DNA of 64,000 nucleotides from an uncultured Oscillospiraceae bacterium (lineage in GTDB: Bacteria; Bacillota; Clostridia; Oscillospirales; Oscillospiraceae), in contig CANQFT010000002.1 in the NCBI GenBank assembly GCA_947599925.1, forward strand, positions 124,001 to 188,000, written 5' to 3'. Below the pieces are notes generated by a model. It saw only the letters and a program-made list of their open reading frames with translations, searched no databases and was not told where the DNA came from. Positions 28,379 to 35,966 of this stretch are shown here, piece after piece. The translations under genes and the position numbers were made by a program. Position 1 is the stretch's first letter. Every line of letters begins with the position of its first letter.

Positions 28379-29533
28379 TCGCACTTCCCAGCCCCGCTCC
28401 TTGTGGTATGCCTCTTTTTCCGTATACATCCTGCCGTCGGCCAGGACGATCAGCTCAGGCAGGTCGTATTTCTTGCCAAAGGACTTGCCCACCGACATAT
28501 GGCAGACCAGGCCCTTGTGACGGGTGCGGTTTTCGATGTTGATGAGCTCGATGGCCTTTTGCCACTGTTCCAGCTTGACGTCCAGCACGGCGGGGTCATC
28601 GGTGTCCACCACCAGCAAAAATTCGTCCCCGCCGATGCGGAAGCCGTGGCAGTTGTCGTCCAGCAGGCCATGGAGACTCTCCGCGCAACGGCGCAACAGC
28701 AGATCCCCCTGCTCGTGGCCGCCGTCGTCGTTGACCCGCTTCAGGCCGTCCACGTCGAAGAAGAGCACGCCCACGGTCTCATCGCCCTGGACGGGGGTTT
28801 TCAGGTACTGGTTGTAGATGTTTTGGTTGTAGAGGTTGGTGAGAGCGTCCATCTGGCTCATCTGCATGACCTTGACCTGGGTGTCGATGTTCTCTTCGCC
28901 CTTGCGGGTCACGGTGAGGATCAGCCGACCCAACAGCGCGGTGATCAACAGCCACGGGACGGACACGAACATGATCACCCCAAAGACCCCTGTGGTCATC
29001 ACGCCGGGGCTGTTTTCCACGGCGGGGACGAGCAGCATCTCCCGGCCCCAGGCGCTGGAGATCAGAAAGCGCAGGAACTCGCTGTCCCAGAGGCCCATGG
29101 CACAGCCCAGCGGCGGCGTCACCGCCACGCACAGGCACGAGCCCACGATGGCCAGGCAGGACAGGCGGCGGGAGTTATACTGCGCGGCCAACAGCATGGG
29201 CAGCACGCACAGCGGCGCCGAGAACAAAAACAGGCACAGGGACATGATGAAAGTCATGGCGCAGACACAGAAGAGGATGGCGTACTTGCTGCGGGGGTCG
29301 CCCGACAGCTTGCTGCTCCCCGCCAGCACCTGGGGCACGGCGCTGCACACGGTGCTGATCACCGCGCAGAAGCGCATGACGTTCTTTTCCAGGTGAAAGA
29401 CGTTGATCTCGTTGAGGACCAGGCAGAGGAACATACCCGCCAGGCCAATTTGCAGAGCGGCGGCCACATAGCGGTTGGGCCGGCGGTCGTTTTGCTCGGT
29501 ACGCAGGGCGTTGATGTCGTCAAAGGCGAACAC
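28376..29533 (-). CDS. Membrane-bound diguanylate cyclase (GGDEF)
   Basis: 385 aa. About six hydrophobic helices in residues 22-210 form a membrane sensor module; a short linker (VKVMQMSQMDALTNLYN, the typical entry to GGDEF) leads to the catalytic domain. FFDVDGLKRVNDDGGHEQGD and RIGGDEFLLVV show an intact GGDEF active loop, so synthesis of cyclic di-GMP is expected. No inhibitory RxxD is obvious. The signal is unknown. Single gene on the minus strand. Confidence 0.92.
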   Translation of the reverse strand: MFAFDDINALRTEQNDRRPNRYVAAALQIGLAGMFLCLVLNEINVFHLEKNVMRFCAVISTVCSAVPQVLAGSSKLSGDPRSKYAILFCVCAMTFIMSLCLFLFSAPLCVLPMLLAAQYNSRRLSCLAIVGSCLCVAVTPPLGCAMGLWDSEFLRFLISSAWGREMLLVPAVENSPGVMTTGVFGVIMFVSVPWLLITALLGRLILTVTRKGEENIDTQVKVMQMSQMDALTNLYNQNIYNQYLKTPVQGDETVGVLFFDVDGLKRVNDDGGHEQGDLLLRRCAESLHGLLDDNCHGFRIGGDEFLLVVDTDDPAVLDVKLEQWQKAIELINIENRTRHKGLVCHMSVGKSFGKKYDLPELIVLADGRMYTEKEAYHKERGWEVR

Positions 29534-29647
29534 GGGCCATTCCTCCTTTCCCCTATATTACCTCAATTTTATAGTTTATCACACTTTTTCTCCTTTGGCA
29601 AGAGAAACCTTCGCCGCGGGGCGGCGAGGGAAGCGGGGGCGGATCAC

Positions 29648-29680
29648 AAAAAAGGAGCACCCCCCAGGCGCTCCTTTTTG
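29648..29680 (-). terminator. Terminator of the XRE regulator gene
   Basis: AAAAAGGAGC and GCTCCTTTTT stem, 18 nt after the stop of the XRE gene. Confidence 0.8.
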
Positions 29681-29697
29681 TGGCGTAAAAATAAAAG

Positions 29698-29952
29698 TCA
29701 ATGCCGCGGCCGCTGTTCCCGGAGTTCTCGTTCCATCGCCTCAACAACAACGGACATCGGGACCCCCATGGCGGTGCTGAGCCGGTACAGGGTCTCCAGC
29801 GTGGGCTTGCGCTCGCCGCGCTCGATGGCGCTCAGATGGGTGCGCCCAATGGCGGCCAGGCCGCTTAAGACCTCCTGGGAAAGACCCTTGCTCTGTCGAA
29901 ATTGCGCGATCACACGTCCCACCAAAACGGGGTCAAGCTGCTGCTCGCTCAT
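29698..29952 (-). CDS. XRE-family transcriptional regulator
   Basis: 84-aa single-domain DNA-binding protein. Helix-turn-helix: VGRVIAQFRQSKGLSQEVLSGLAAIGRTHLSAIERGERKPTLETLYRLSTAMGVPM, a textbook HTH_3 fold. The tracked 151-aa ORF extends upstream into a promoter region; ATG 29952 is the real start. Divergent from a three-gene small-membrane-protein operon whose promoter region holds two palindromes, so it probably represses itself and that operon. Confidence 0.9.
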   Translation of the reverse strand: MSEQQLDPVLVGRVIAQFRQSKGLSQEVLSGLAAIGRTHLSAIERGERKPTLETLYRLSTAMGVPMSVVVEAMERELREQRPRH

Positions 29953-29981
29953 ATGCCGCACCCCCCAGGAAAGTGTAGCGC

Positions 29982-30038
29982 ACCTTTTGCCAATATATGA
30001 ATACATATGTTGACAATAGAACACAAATGTGTTATCCT
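29982..30038 (+). promoter_or_regulatory. Promoter with palindromes, divergent XRE / small-membrane operon
   Basis: TTGACA (30010-30015), 17 nt, TATCCT (30033-30038) drives the plus-strand operon. Between the hexamers lies the perfect palindrome AACACA-AA-TGTGTT, and just upstream CAATATATG-AATA-CATATGTTG is nearly palindromic. These are good candidate XRE operators. Confidence 0.75.
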
Positions 30039-30070
30039 TATCCCTGTAAAGCGGCTGAAAGGTGGTGAGC

Positions 30071-30160
30071 ATGATGAACGGCAAAAGCGGTGGCGGCGGC
30101 CTTGGAACCATCATCATCGGCGTTTTTCTCGCCCTTGTCCTGTTTGCTTTCATTGGCTGA
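30071..30160 (+). CDS. 29-aa single-helix membrane microprotein
   Basis: MMNGKSGGGGLGTIIIGVFLALVLFAFIG: a short polar Gly-rich head and one hydrophobic helix. It has a GGTGG signal, follows a good promoter, and its TGA overlaps the ATG of the next gene (TGATG). Too short for the ORF track but the coupling and composition support translation. Function unknown; such peptides often modulate membrane proteins. Confidence 0.65.
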   Translation: MMNGKSGGGGLGTIIIGVFLALVLFAFIG

Positions 30161-30546
30161 TGGGGAGAAAATTTGGTCCTGACCTCCCCATCGCCCTCAT
30201 CGCCCTGGCGTTATACGGCATAAACCGCTTTACCGCCTGTTTTTCCTCTCTGGCTTGGGTCGGCCCTGTCTTCCGCTTTCACTTCAACGACTATCTCGGG
30301 GCCATCGTGTTTCTGTGCTACGTCAACATCCTGTTTGCGTCATGCCGACGGCCCAAGCTGGTAAAGCTGCCGCCGCTCATGGCTCTCGGCGGGCTCTGCT
30401 CTCTGTTCTGGGAAGGTCTGGCCCCACGGGTATTTCCGCGCTCCACCGGGGACTGGCTGGACTGCGCCGCGTATCTCCTAGGCTGTGTGACCTACTGGGC
30501 TCTGGTTCGAACGTTCAATCAAAAAACAAGGGGAAATTTTACATGA
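30160..30546 (+). CDS. 128-aa membrane protein, VanZ-like topology
   Basis: Four hydrophobic segments (LPIALIALALYGINRF, YLGAIVFLCYVNILFA, PPLMALGGLCSLFWEGLAP, WLDCAAYLLGCVTYWALV). Conserved-looking FHFNDYLGA and STGDWLDCAAYLLG motifs resemble small VanZ-like/DUF proteins of Firmicutes. The tracked ORF starts too early; ATG 30160 overlaps the microprotein stop. Its TGA overlaps the next ATG (ATGA). Role unknown, perhaps envelope-related. Confidence 0.65.
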   Translation: MGRKFGPDLPIALIALALYGINRFTACFSSLAWVGPVFRFHFNDYLGAIVFLCYVNILFASCRRPKLVKLPPLMALGGLCSLFWEGLAPRVFPRSTGDWLDCAAYLLGCVTYWALVRTFNQKTRGNFT

Positions 30547-30701
30547 AAACAACGCTCAAGCGGCTCGTCGCCATCGCGCTCTCTCTGTCACTTTTGGCGT
30601 GTCTGGCCGGGTGTTCATCCAACTCCTACGACGGCGTCCACGACCCCGACGGCTACCTGGGGTACAGCGATGAATTTTGGGAGTGGTCGTGGAACAACTG
30701 A
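30543..30701 (+). CDS. Small 52-aa lipoprotein
   Basis: MKTTLKRLVAIALSLSLLACLAGCSSNSYDG: a clear lipoprotein signal with lipobox LAGC, then only about 28 residues of acidic, Trp/Tyr-rich mature peptide (GYLGYSDEFWEWSWNN). Start overlaps the previous stop by 4 nt, so the three small genes are translationally coupled. No family recognised. Confidence 0.7.
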   Translation: MKTTLKRLVAIALSLSLLACLAGCSSNSYDGVHDPDGYLGYSDEFWEWSWNN

Positions 30702-30715
30702 TCCTCTTTCGGATA

Positions 30716-30762
30716 TGAAAAAGCACGGCAACTCTACCATGAGAGTTGCCGTGCTTTTTTGG
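30716..30762. terminator. Bidirectional terminator
   Basis: AAAAAGCACGGCAACTCT and AGAGTTGCCGTGCTTTTTT form an 18-bp stem, ending the small operon and, on the other strand, the tRNA cluster. Confidence 0.93.
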
Positions 30763-30835
30763 TGACCCAGCAGGGACTCGAACCCTGGACACCCGCCTTA
30801 AAAGGGCGATGCTCTACCAACTGAGCTACTGGGTC
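30760..30835 (-). tRNA. tRNA-Lys (TTT)
   Basis: Acceptor GACCCAG/CTGGGTC, anticodon loop CTTTTAA giving UUU, T arm CCAGGGTTCGAGTCCCTG, encoded CCA. Last gene of a five-tRNA minus-strand cluster. Confidence 0.96.
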
Positions 30836-30838
30836 ATA

Positions 30839-30913
30839 TGGCAGGAGTGGGTGGGATCGAACCACCGGTGCGGGAGTCAAAGTCCCGTGCCTTAACCGCT
30901 TGGCTACACCCCC
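30839..30913 (-). tRNA. tRNA-Gln (TTG)
   Basis: Anticodon stem-loop CGGGA-CTTTGAC-TCCCG with anticodon UUG, D arm AGCCAAGCGGTTAAGGC, weak G-U first acceptor pair typical of tRNA-Gln, G73 and encoded CCA. Confidence 0.95.
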
Positions 30914-30967
30914 GTGCGGTGGAAAACGGGAGGCCGGAGCGGAATCTCGCCCCGGCCATCCGCGTTA

Positions 30968-31044
30968 TGGGGTGGGTAATGGGACTCGAACCCACAACAC
31001 CCGGAACCACAATCCGGTGCTCTGCCAGTTGAACTATACCCACC
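30968..31044 (-). tRNA. tRNA-His (GTG)
   Basis: Anticodon stem-loop CCGGA-TTGTGGT-TCCGG with anticodon GUG; eight nucleotides before U8 and C73 show the extra encoded G-1 identity base of tRNA-His. CCA encoded. Confidence 0.96.
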
Positions 31045-31101
31045 ATATTCCGTTTTTACGCCCCCAGGGGCATTGCGCCGGGCACACCTGTCTGGAAAAC
31101 G

Positions 31102-31178
<77 letters not shown>

Positions 31179-31181
31179 ATA

Positions 31182-31255
31182 TGGAGCGGGTGATGGGAAT
31201 CGAACCCACGCGACCAGCTTGGAAGGCTGGGATTCTACCATTGAACTACACCCGC
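31182..31255 (-). tRNA. tRNA-Gly (TCC)
   Basis: Acceptor GCGGGTG/CACCCGC, anticodon loop CTTCCAA giving UCC, T arm GTGGGTTCGATTCCCAT, encoded CCA. First gene of the cluster Gly-Arg-His-Gln-Lys. Confidence 0.96.
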
Positions 31256-31312
31256 GTCAGGCTGCCCAACACGATGTCAGCCTTGGTATGATACCACACG
31301 CGCCAGGGTTTG

Positions 31313-31717
31313 TCAATATTTTTTGAAAATCAACCGCTTGCTGAAAACGTAGTTCAGCACGATGACCAGGGCGTTGCTGGCCAGCTTGACCGCCGGGCCC
31401 GGTCCCCCCAGCACGTCCACGCACACGAACATCACCGCCAGGTCCAGGAGCCCGGTGAGCCCTCTGGCCGCGGCGAATTTGCCCAGTTCCGGCCAGAGGA
31501 CCGCCGGGCGAAAGCTCCTGGAGCGAAAGACCCAGAGCTTGTTGGTCAGGTAGGCCACCGCCACGGAGAGGACCCAGGCCAGGACGGTGGCGGGCACGTT
31601 GGGCACCGCCAGGAACTGGTAGCAGACCGTGTAGACGATCTGGTTCACCGCCGTGGTGACAACGCCGAATACCACGTAGAGGACGACGCCGCGGTACCGC
31701 TCCCACAGTTCCCTCAT
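31313..31717 (-). CDS. GtrA-family membrane protein
   Basis: 134-aa protein with four transmembrane helices and the GtrA signature: YVVFGVVTTAVNQIVYTVCYQFL near the N-terminus, AWVLSVAVAYLTNKLWVFRSRSF in the middle and LASNALVIVLNYVFSKRLIFKKY at the end. GtrA proteins are thought to help flip lipid-linked sugars for surface polymer decoration. ATG 31717 overlaps the murC stop by 4 nt, so it is translationally coupled to murC. Confidence 0.85.
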   Translation of the reverse strand: MRELWERYRGVVLYVVFGVVTTAVNQIVYTVCYQFLAVPNVPATVLAWVLSVAVAYLTNKLWVFRSRSFRPAVLWPELGKFAAARGLTGLLDLAVMFVCVDVLGGPGPAVKLASNALVIVLNYVFSKRLIFKKY

Positions 31718-33078
31718 CCGCACAGGCTCTTGCCCACGGTGACGACGTCCCCGGCGCCCACCAGCAGGATGAGGTCGCCGGGCCGGGCCAGCTCCCGCAG
31801 TTTGGCGGCCAGGTCCGACAGGCTGGGACAGTAGAGACTGCCCGGAACGGCGGCGCTGAGCTGGGCGGAACTGACGCCCAGGGTGTCGGTCTCCCGGGCG
31901 GGGTAGATGTCGGTGAGCACCGCCAGGTCGGCCAGCTTCAGGGCCTCCACGAAGCCGTCAAAGAGGCTCTTGGTGCGGGTGTAGGTGTGGGGCTGGAAGG
32001 CGCAGATCACCCGCTCGTAGCCCAGGGGCCGGACGGCGGTGAGCAGGGCTTGGATCTCGCCGGGGTGATGGGCGTAGTCATCGTAGACGGCGGCGCCGTT
32101 GACCTCGCCCAGCCGCTCAAAGCGCCGGCCCGCGCCGGTGAAGGCGGCGAGGCCCTGGCTGACGGCGGCGGCGTCCCAGCGCATGGCGATGGCGGCGGCC
32201 GCGGCGGCCAGGGCGTTTTTTACGTTATGGAGGCCGGGGACGGCCAGGTCCACATGGCAAAAGGTCTCGCCCCGGAAGCGCACGTCGAAGCCGGCAAGTC
32301 CGTTCCGCCACCGGAGGCCGGCGGCGGTGACGTCCCCGGCGGCCAGGCCGAAGGTGAGCATGGGGCGGTCCAGCCCCGCCAGCGCCGCCATGGTGTTGGG
32401 GTCCTCGGCGTTGGCCACCACCGCGCCGTCCTCTGGCGTCAGCTCCGCGAAAGCCCGGAAAGAGCGCTGGATCTGGGGCAGGCCGCCGGTGAAGTAGTCC
32501 AGATGGTCGGCCTCGATGTTCAGGATCACCGCCACGGTGGGGAAGAAGGACAAAAACGAGTCGCAGTATTCGCAGGCCTCCACGACCATGGCGGACCCGG
32601 CCCCAACCCGCCAGCCCTTGCCCAAGGCGGGCAGAGAGCCGCCGATCATAACGGTGGGGTCGGCCTGGGCCGCCAGAGCGATGTGGGTACACATGGAGGT
32701 GGTGGTGGTCTTGCCGTGGGTACCGGCCACGCACAGGGCGCTTTGATACTCCCGCATCAGGGCCCCCCACGCCTGGGCCCGCTCGAACACCGGGACGCCC
32801 GCGGCTCTGGCGGCGACGATCTCCGGGTTATCGTCGTGGACGGCGGCGGTGCGGATGACCAGCGCCGCGCCGGAGATATTCTCAGGGGCGTGGCCGATGT
32901 GGACCGGCACGCCAAGGGCCTGGAGCTCCTCCACCGCGGGGCCGGGCCGCACATCGGAGCCCGACACCGCCAGGCCCCGGCCAAGCAGGACATGGGCCAG
33001 CGGCGCCATGGACACCCCGCCGATGCCCATGAGGTGGGCCCGGACGCCGGGCTTGAGATAGGGTCGGATGTCCTCCAT
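31714..33078 (-). CDS. murC: UDP-N-acetylmuramate-L-alanine ligase MurC
   Basis: 454-aa cytoplasmic ligase that adds L-Ala to UDP-MurNAc. N-terminal MGIGGVSMAPLAHVLLGRGLAVSGSD (nucleotide-sugar domain), ATP loop CVAGTHGKTTTTSM, NIEADHLDYF, and the C-terminal DDYAHHPGEIQALL and FQPHTYTRTKSLFDGF signatures. ATG 33078 follows GAGGTG; the tracked upstream start adds 25 non-homologous residues. First gene of murC-gtrA. Confidence 0.97.
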   Translation of the reverse strand: MEDIRPYLKPGVRAHLMGIGGVSMAPLAHVLLGRGLAVSGSDVRPGPAVEELQALGVPVHIGHAPENISGAALVIRTAAVHDDNPEIVAARAAGVPVFERAQAWGALMREYQSALCVAGTHGKTTTTSMCTHIALAAQADPTVMIGGSLPALGKGWRVGAGSAMVVEACEYCDSFLSFFPTVAVILNIEADHLDYFTGGLPQIQRSFRAFAELTPEDGAVVANAEDPNTMAALAGLDRPMLTFGLAAGDVTAAGLRWRNGLAGFDVRFRGETFCHVDLAVPGLHNVKNALAAAAAAIAMRWDAAAVSQGLAAFTGAGRRFERLGEVNGAAVYDDYAHHPGEIQALLTAVRPLGYERVICAFQPHTYTRTKSLFDGFVEALKLADLAVLTDIYPARETDTLGVSSAQLSAAVPGSLYCPSLSDLAAKLRELARPGDLILLVGAGDVVTVGKSLCG

Positions 33079-33188
33079 GGTCAACGCACCTCGCAACCAG
33101 ATCTTGTTCTCTTTCAGTGTACTCCAATTATCCCGGTTTTTCAAGAAAAACATACCGGGGAAAGAGAGCCGCCCGGCGCGCGGGCCGT

Positions 33189-34256
33189 TCAGGGCTGAAA
33201 GATCTCGTCCGCCAGGGCTTGGGCGGTGCGCTCCACCCGGTCGAAGTCCACGTGGGGATTGTAGACCGCCTCCAGCTCGTCGTGGAGCGCCTTGGCCTGG
33301 GCCAAGGTCTCCATGCCCTCGTCCAGCAGGGCCCCGGCCACCTTTTTGGTGAAGCGGACCCGCGCCCGGTTGCGCCGCAGGAGGACCTGGTCAGCCATGG
33401 CGTCCAGCCGGATGCGGCGGTAGGGGCTGCCGGGGTAGGGCAGGCGGGGCGAGCCGGTGACAAAGCCCACCCCCAGGTCGGGCAGCAGCAAGTGCTGGAT
33501 GCGCCGCGGGGCCATGGGGTCGGCGCACACCACCGCCCGGTGCCCCCGCTCCACCGCCGCCCCCAGCAGTTCTTCCAGCATACCGTGGGCCAGACCGTAG
33601 GAGTCGGACAGCTCGTAGATTCGTTTACATAATGCATCCGCCGTCTCGAACAGGCACACGGCGCCCTGGCAGCTGATGGCGCTCAGGAACCGCTCCGTGA
33701 CCTCGCCGCCGGGTCCCCGCTTGGGGAGCTCGCGGGCCACGATGCCGCGGGTCCGCCGGCGGAGTTTTTCCCGCAGTTCCGGGGTCTCCAGCAGGTCGCG
33801 GTTGTCCTCCAACAGCTGCCCCGCCCCCTTGAGGCAGCGGTAGGCACGGCGGTACTGGGCCTGGTAAGCCGCCGTCAGCTCCATCACCTGGTCCCGGTGC
33901 CCGGCCATGGCCTGGCGGTCATAGCACTCGCCGAGGTTGACATAACACTCCACCGCCGCGGGGTATTTCGGCTCGATGACGTGGGGTGCGGTGCCGTCGG
34001 CGATGGCCACGGACAAATCGGGAAAGATGACGCCGTCCAGGGAGTCCGGGTCGCCGGAACACCAGATGTATTCCGGCGTGTGGCCCAGCTCCTCGGCCCA
34101 GGCGCCCAGGCGCTTCATCAGCGTGGATTTGCCGCAGCCGGGGCCGCCTTTCAGGATGTAAATGGCCCTGGCCTTGGCCGGGTCCATGAGCTTATCCATC
34201 AGCGAGTAAAAACCGCTGGGCGTGTTCGCGCCCAGAAAGTAGGAAATTCGCGCCAT
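33189..34256 (-). CDS. P-loop NTPase, PRK06851-like
   Basis: 355 aa. Starts ARISYFLGANTPSGFYSLMDKLMDPAKARAIYILKGGPGCGKSTLMKRL, a Walker A close to the N-terminus, followed by EYIWCSGDPDSLDGVIFPDLSVAIADGTAPH. A helical insertion with cysteines follows, then a C-terminal half with LLPDLGVGFVTGSPRLPYPG. Matches an uncharacterised ATPase family widespread in Clostridia and Bacilli, sometimes linked to sporulation genes. Role unknown. Monocistronic. Confidence 0.7.
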   Translation of the reverse strand: MARISYFLGANTPSGFYSLMDKLMDPAKARAIYILKGGPGCGKSTLMKRLGAWAEELGHTPEYIWCSGDPDSLDGVIFPDLSVAIADGTAPHVIEPKYPAAVECYVNLGECYDRQAMAGHRDQVMELTAAYQAQYRRAYRCLKGAGQLLEDNRDLLETPELREKLRRRTRGIVARELPKRGPGGEVTERFLSAISCQGAVCLFETADALCKRIYELSDSYGLAHGMLEELLGAAVERGHRAVVCADPMAPRRIQHLLLPDLGVGFVTGSPRLPYPGSPYRRIRLDAMADQVLLRRNRARVRFTKKVAGALLDEGMETLAQAKALHDELEAVYNPHVDFDRVERTAQALADEIFQP

Positions 34257-34342
34257 AAACGCACCTCCAATTCAAAACTCTGTTTTACTCTATGCGGCGG
34301 AGGGGCCGGCGGTGCTTTTTGTGTATGTCGTACAAATTTTCC

Positions 34343-34371
34343 TTGCATATGGCGCCGCGCTATGGTAAAAT
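34343..34371 (+). promoter_or_regulatory. pgi promoter
   Basis: TTGCAT (34343-34348), 17 nt, TAAAAT (34366-34371), 39 nt before the pgi ATG. Confidence 0.75.
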
Positions 34372-34410
34372 GGTGGATACCAAATTTTGTGGTAAAGGAG
34401 CGAACGCGCT

Positions 34411-35742
34411 ATGCTGCATCTCGACCTCTCCCCTGCCCAGAGTTTTCTGGCCCCCGGCTATCACGACCAGTGCAAGGACAAGCTGGCCCAGGCCCACCAG
34501 TGGCTCCAGACGGCCACCGGCCTCGGCAACGACTTCGTGGGCTGGGTCCATCTGCCGGTGGAGTACGACAAGGAGGAGTTTGCCCGCATCCAGGCCGCGG
34601 CCAAGAAGATCCAGGCCCAGTCCAAGGCCCTGGTGGTCATTGGCATCGGCGGGTCCTATCTGGGCGCCAGGGCCGTCATCGAGGTTTTGAAGAGCCCCAA
34701 CTACAACGCCCTGCCCAAAGATACGCCGGACATCTACTTCGCCGGAAACGGCCTCAGCTCCGACGCGCTGCAGGAGATCGTCACTATGATCGGCGACCGG
34801 GATTTCTCGGTGAACATCATCTCCAAGTCGGGCACCACCACCGAGCCCGCCGTGGCTTTCCGGGTCTTTAAGGATATGCTGGAGAAGAAGTACGGCAAGG
34901 ACGGCGCCCGCGAGCGCATCTACGCCACCACCGACGCCGCCCGCGGCGCGCTGAAGGGTCTGGCGGACAAGGAGGGCTACGAGGAGTTCGTGGTGCCCGA
35001 TGACGTGGGCGGGCGGTTCAGCGTGCTCACCGCCGTGGGGCTGCTGCCCATCGCCGTGGCGGGCATCGACATCGAAGCACTCATGGCCGGGGCCGCCGCC
35101 CAGCGGCAAGAGTGCATCGACCAGCCCGACGCCTCCGCCTCCGCCCAGTACGCCGCCGCCCGCCACGCCCTCTTTGAGAGCGGCAAGAGCGTGGAGATCC
35201 TGGCGGGCTTTGAGCCCTCCTTCCGGTTCTTCGGCGAGTGGTGGAAACAGCTCTTTGGCGAGAGCGAGGGCAAGGAGGGCAAGGGCCTGTTCCCCGCCAG
35301 CGTGGACTTCACCGCCGACCTCCACTCCATGGGCCAGTACATCCAGCAGGGCCAGCGGCTGATGCTGGAGACGGTGGTGCGCTTTGAAAAGCCGCTGACG
35401 GAGGTGGCCATCCCCAACGACCCGGACAACGTGGACGGGCTGAACTTCCTCACGGGCAAGACCCTCTCCTACGTCAACGAGCAGGCCATCCGGGGCACCC
35501 GGCTGGCCCATGTGGACGGCGGCGTGCCCAACATCGTCATCACCCTGCCCCGCCGGGACGAGGACTCCATCGGACGGCTCATCTACTTCTTTGAGTACGC
35601 CTGTGGCCTGTCGGGTCATCTGCTGGGAGTCAACCCCTTTGACCAGCCCGGCGTGGAGGCCTATAAGAAGAATATGTTCGCCCTGCTGGGCAAGCCCGGC
35701 TACGAGGACCAGAAAGCCGCGCTGGAAGCAAGGCTGAAGTAA
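34411..35742 (+). CDS. pgi: Glucose-6-phosphate isomerase
   Basis: 443-aa glycolytic enzyme interconverting glucose-6-phosphate and fructose-6-phosphate. [16 protein letters not shown] and [15 protein letters not shown] form the phosphosugar-binding SIS folds; [19 protein letters not shown] is the PGI signature 1; later [11 protein letters not shown] and [18 protein letters not shown] carry the C-terminal catalytic region. The length is that of the shorter Firmicutes-type PGI. ATG after AAAGGAG; own promoter and terminator. Confidence 0.97.
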   Translation: MLHLDLSPAQSFLAPGYHDQCKDKLAQAHQWLQTATGLGNDFVGWVHLPVEYDKEEFARIQAAAKKIQAQSKALVVIGIGGSYLGARAVIEVLKSPNYNALPKDTPDIYFAGNGLSSDALQEIVTMIGDRDFSVNIISKSGTTTEPAVAFRVFKDMLEKKYGKDGARERIYATTDAARGALKGLADKEGYEEFVVPDDVGGRFSVLTAVGLLPIAVAGIDIEALMAGAAAQRQECIDQPDASASAQYAAARHALFESGKSVEILAGFEPSFRFFGEWWKQLFGESEGKEGKGLFPASVDFTADLHSMGQYIQQGQRLMLETVVRFEKPLTEVAIPNDPDNVDGLNFLTGKTLSYVNEQAIRGTRLAHVDGGVPNIVITLPRRDEDSIGRLIYFFEYACGLSGHLLGVNPFDQPGVEAYKKNMFALLGKPGYEDQKAALEARLK

Positions 35743-35743
35743 A

Positions 35744-35781
35744 TAAAAGGCCCGCCGTTCCAAAAACGGCGGGCCTTTTAG
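35744..35781 (+). terminator. pgi terminator
   Basis: AAAAGGCCCGCCGTT and AACGGCGGGCCTTTT stem directly after the stop codon. Confidence 0.92.
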
Positions 35782-35801
35782 TTTTTGCGGCCCGCTGCAG
35801 C

Positions 35802-35886
35802 GCACGACCCGGCCACCGAGGTGGCCGGGTCGTGCGTTTGCGGGCCGAGATGTATTTTTTGCCAGGCGCGTGTCCTGGCAAAAAAT
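35802..35886. repeat. Two strong palindromes in the pgi - O-antigen ligase gap
   Basis: A perfect 15-bp stem GCACGACCCGGCCAC/GTGGCCGGGTCGTGC with 4-nt loop (35802-35835), then TTTTTTGCCAGG/CCTGGCAAAAAA (about 35855-35886). The second can terminate the minus-strand glycosylation genes. The GC-rich first one has no U tract and its role is unclear. Confidence 0.75.
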
Positions 35887-35908
35887 TTTTATGTGTCTTT
35901 CGCGCCTG

Positions 35909-35941
35909 GCGGCGCGAAACTCTGCGAGGCTTTTTTGACAA
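35909..35941. repeat. Dispersed intergenic repeat, copy B
   Basis: 33-nt counterpart of 27464-27495 (AACTCTGCGAGGC-TTTTTTGACAA), again just 3' of a minus-strand stop codon and next to palindromes. Confidence 0.7.
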
Positions 35942-35966
35942 ACGGAAAGTCCCCGGCGGATGGGGT

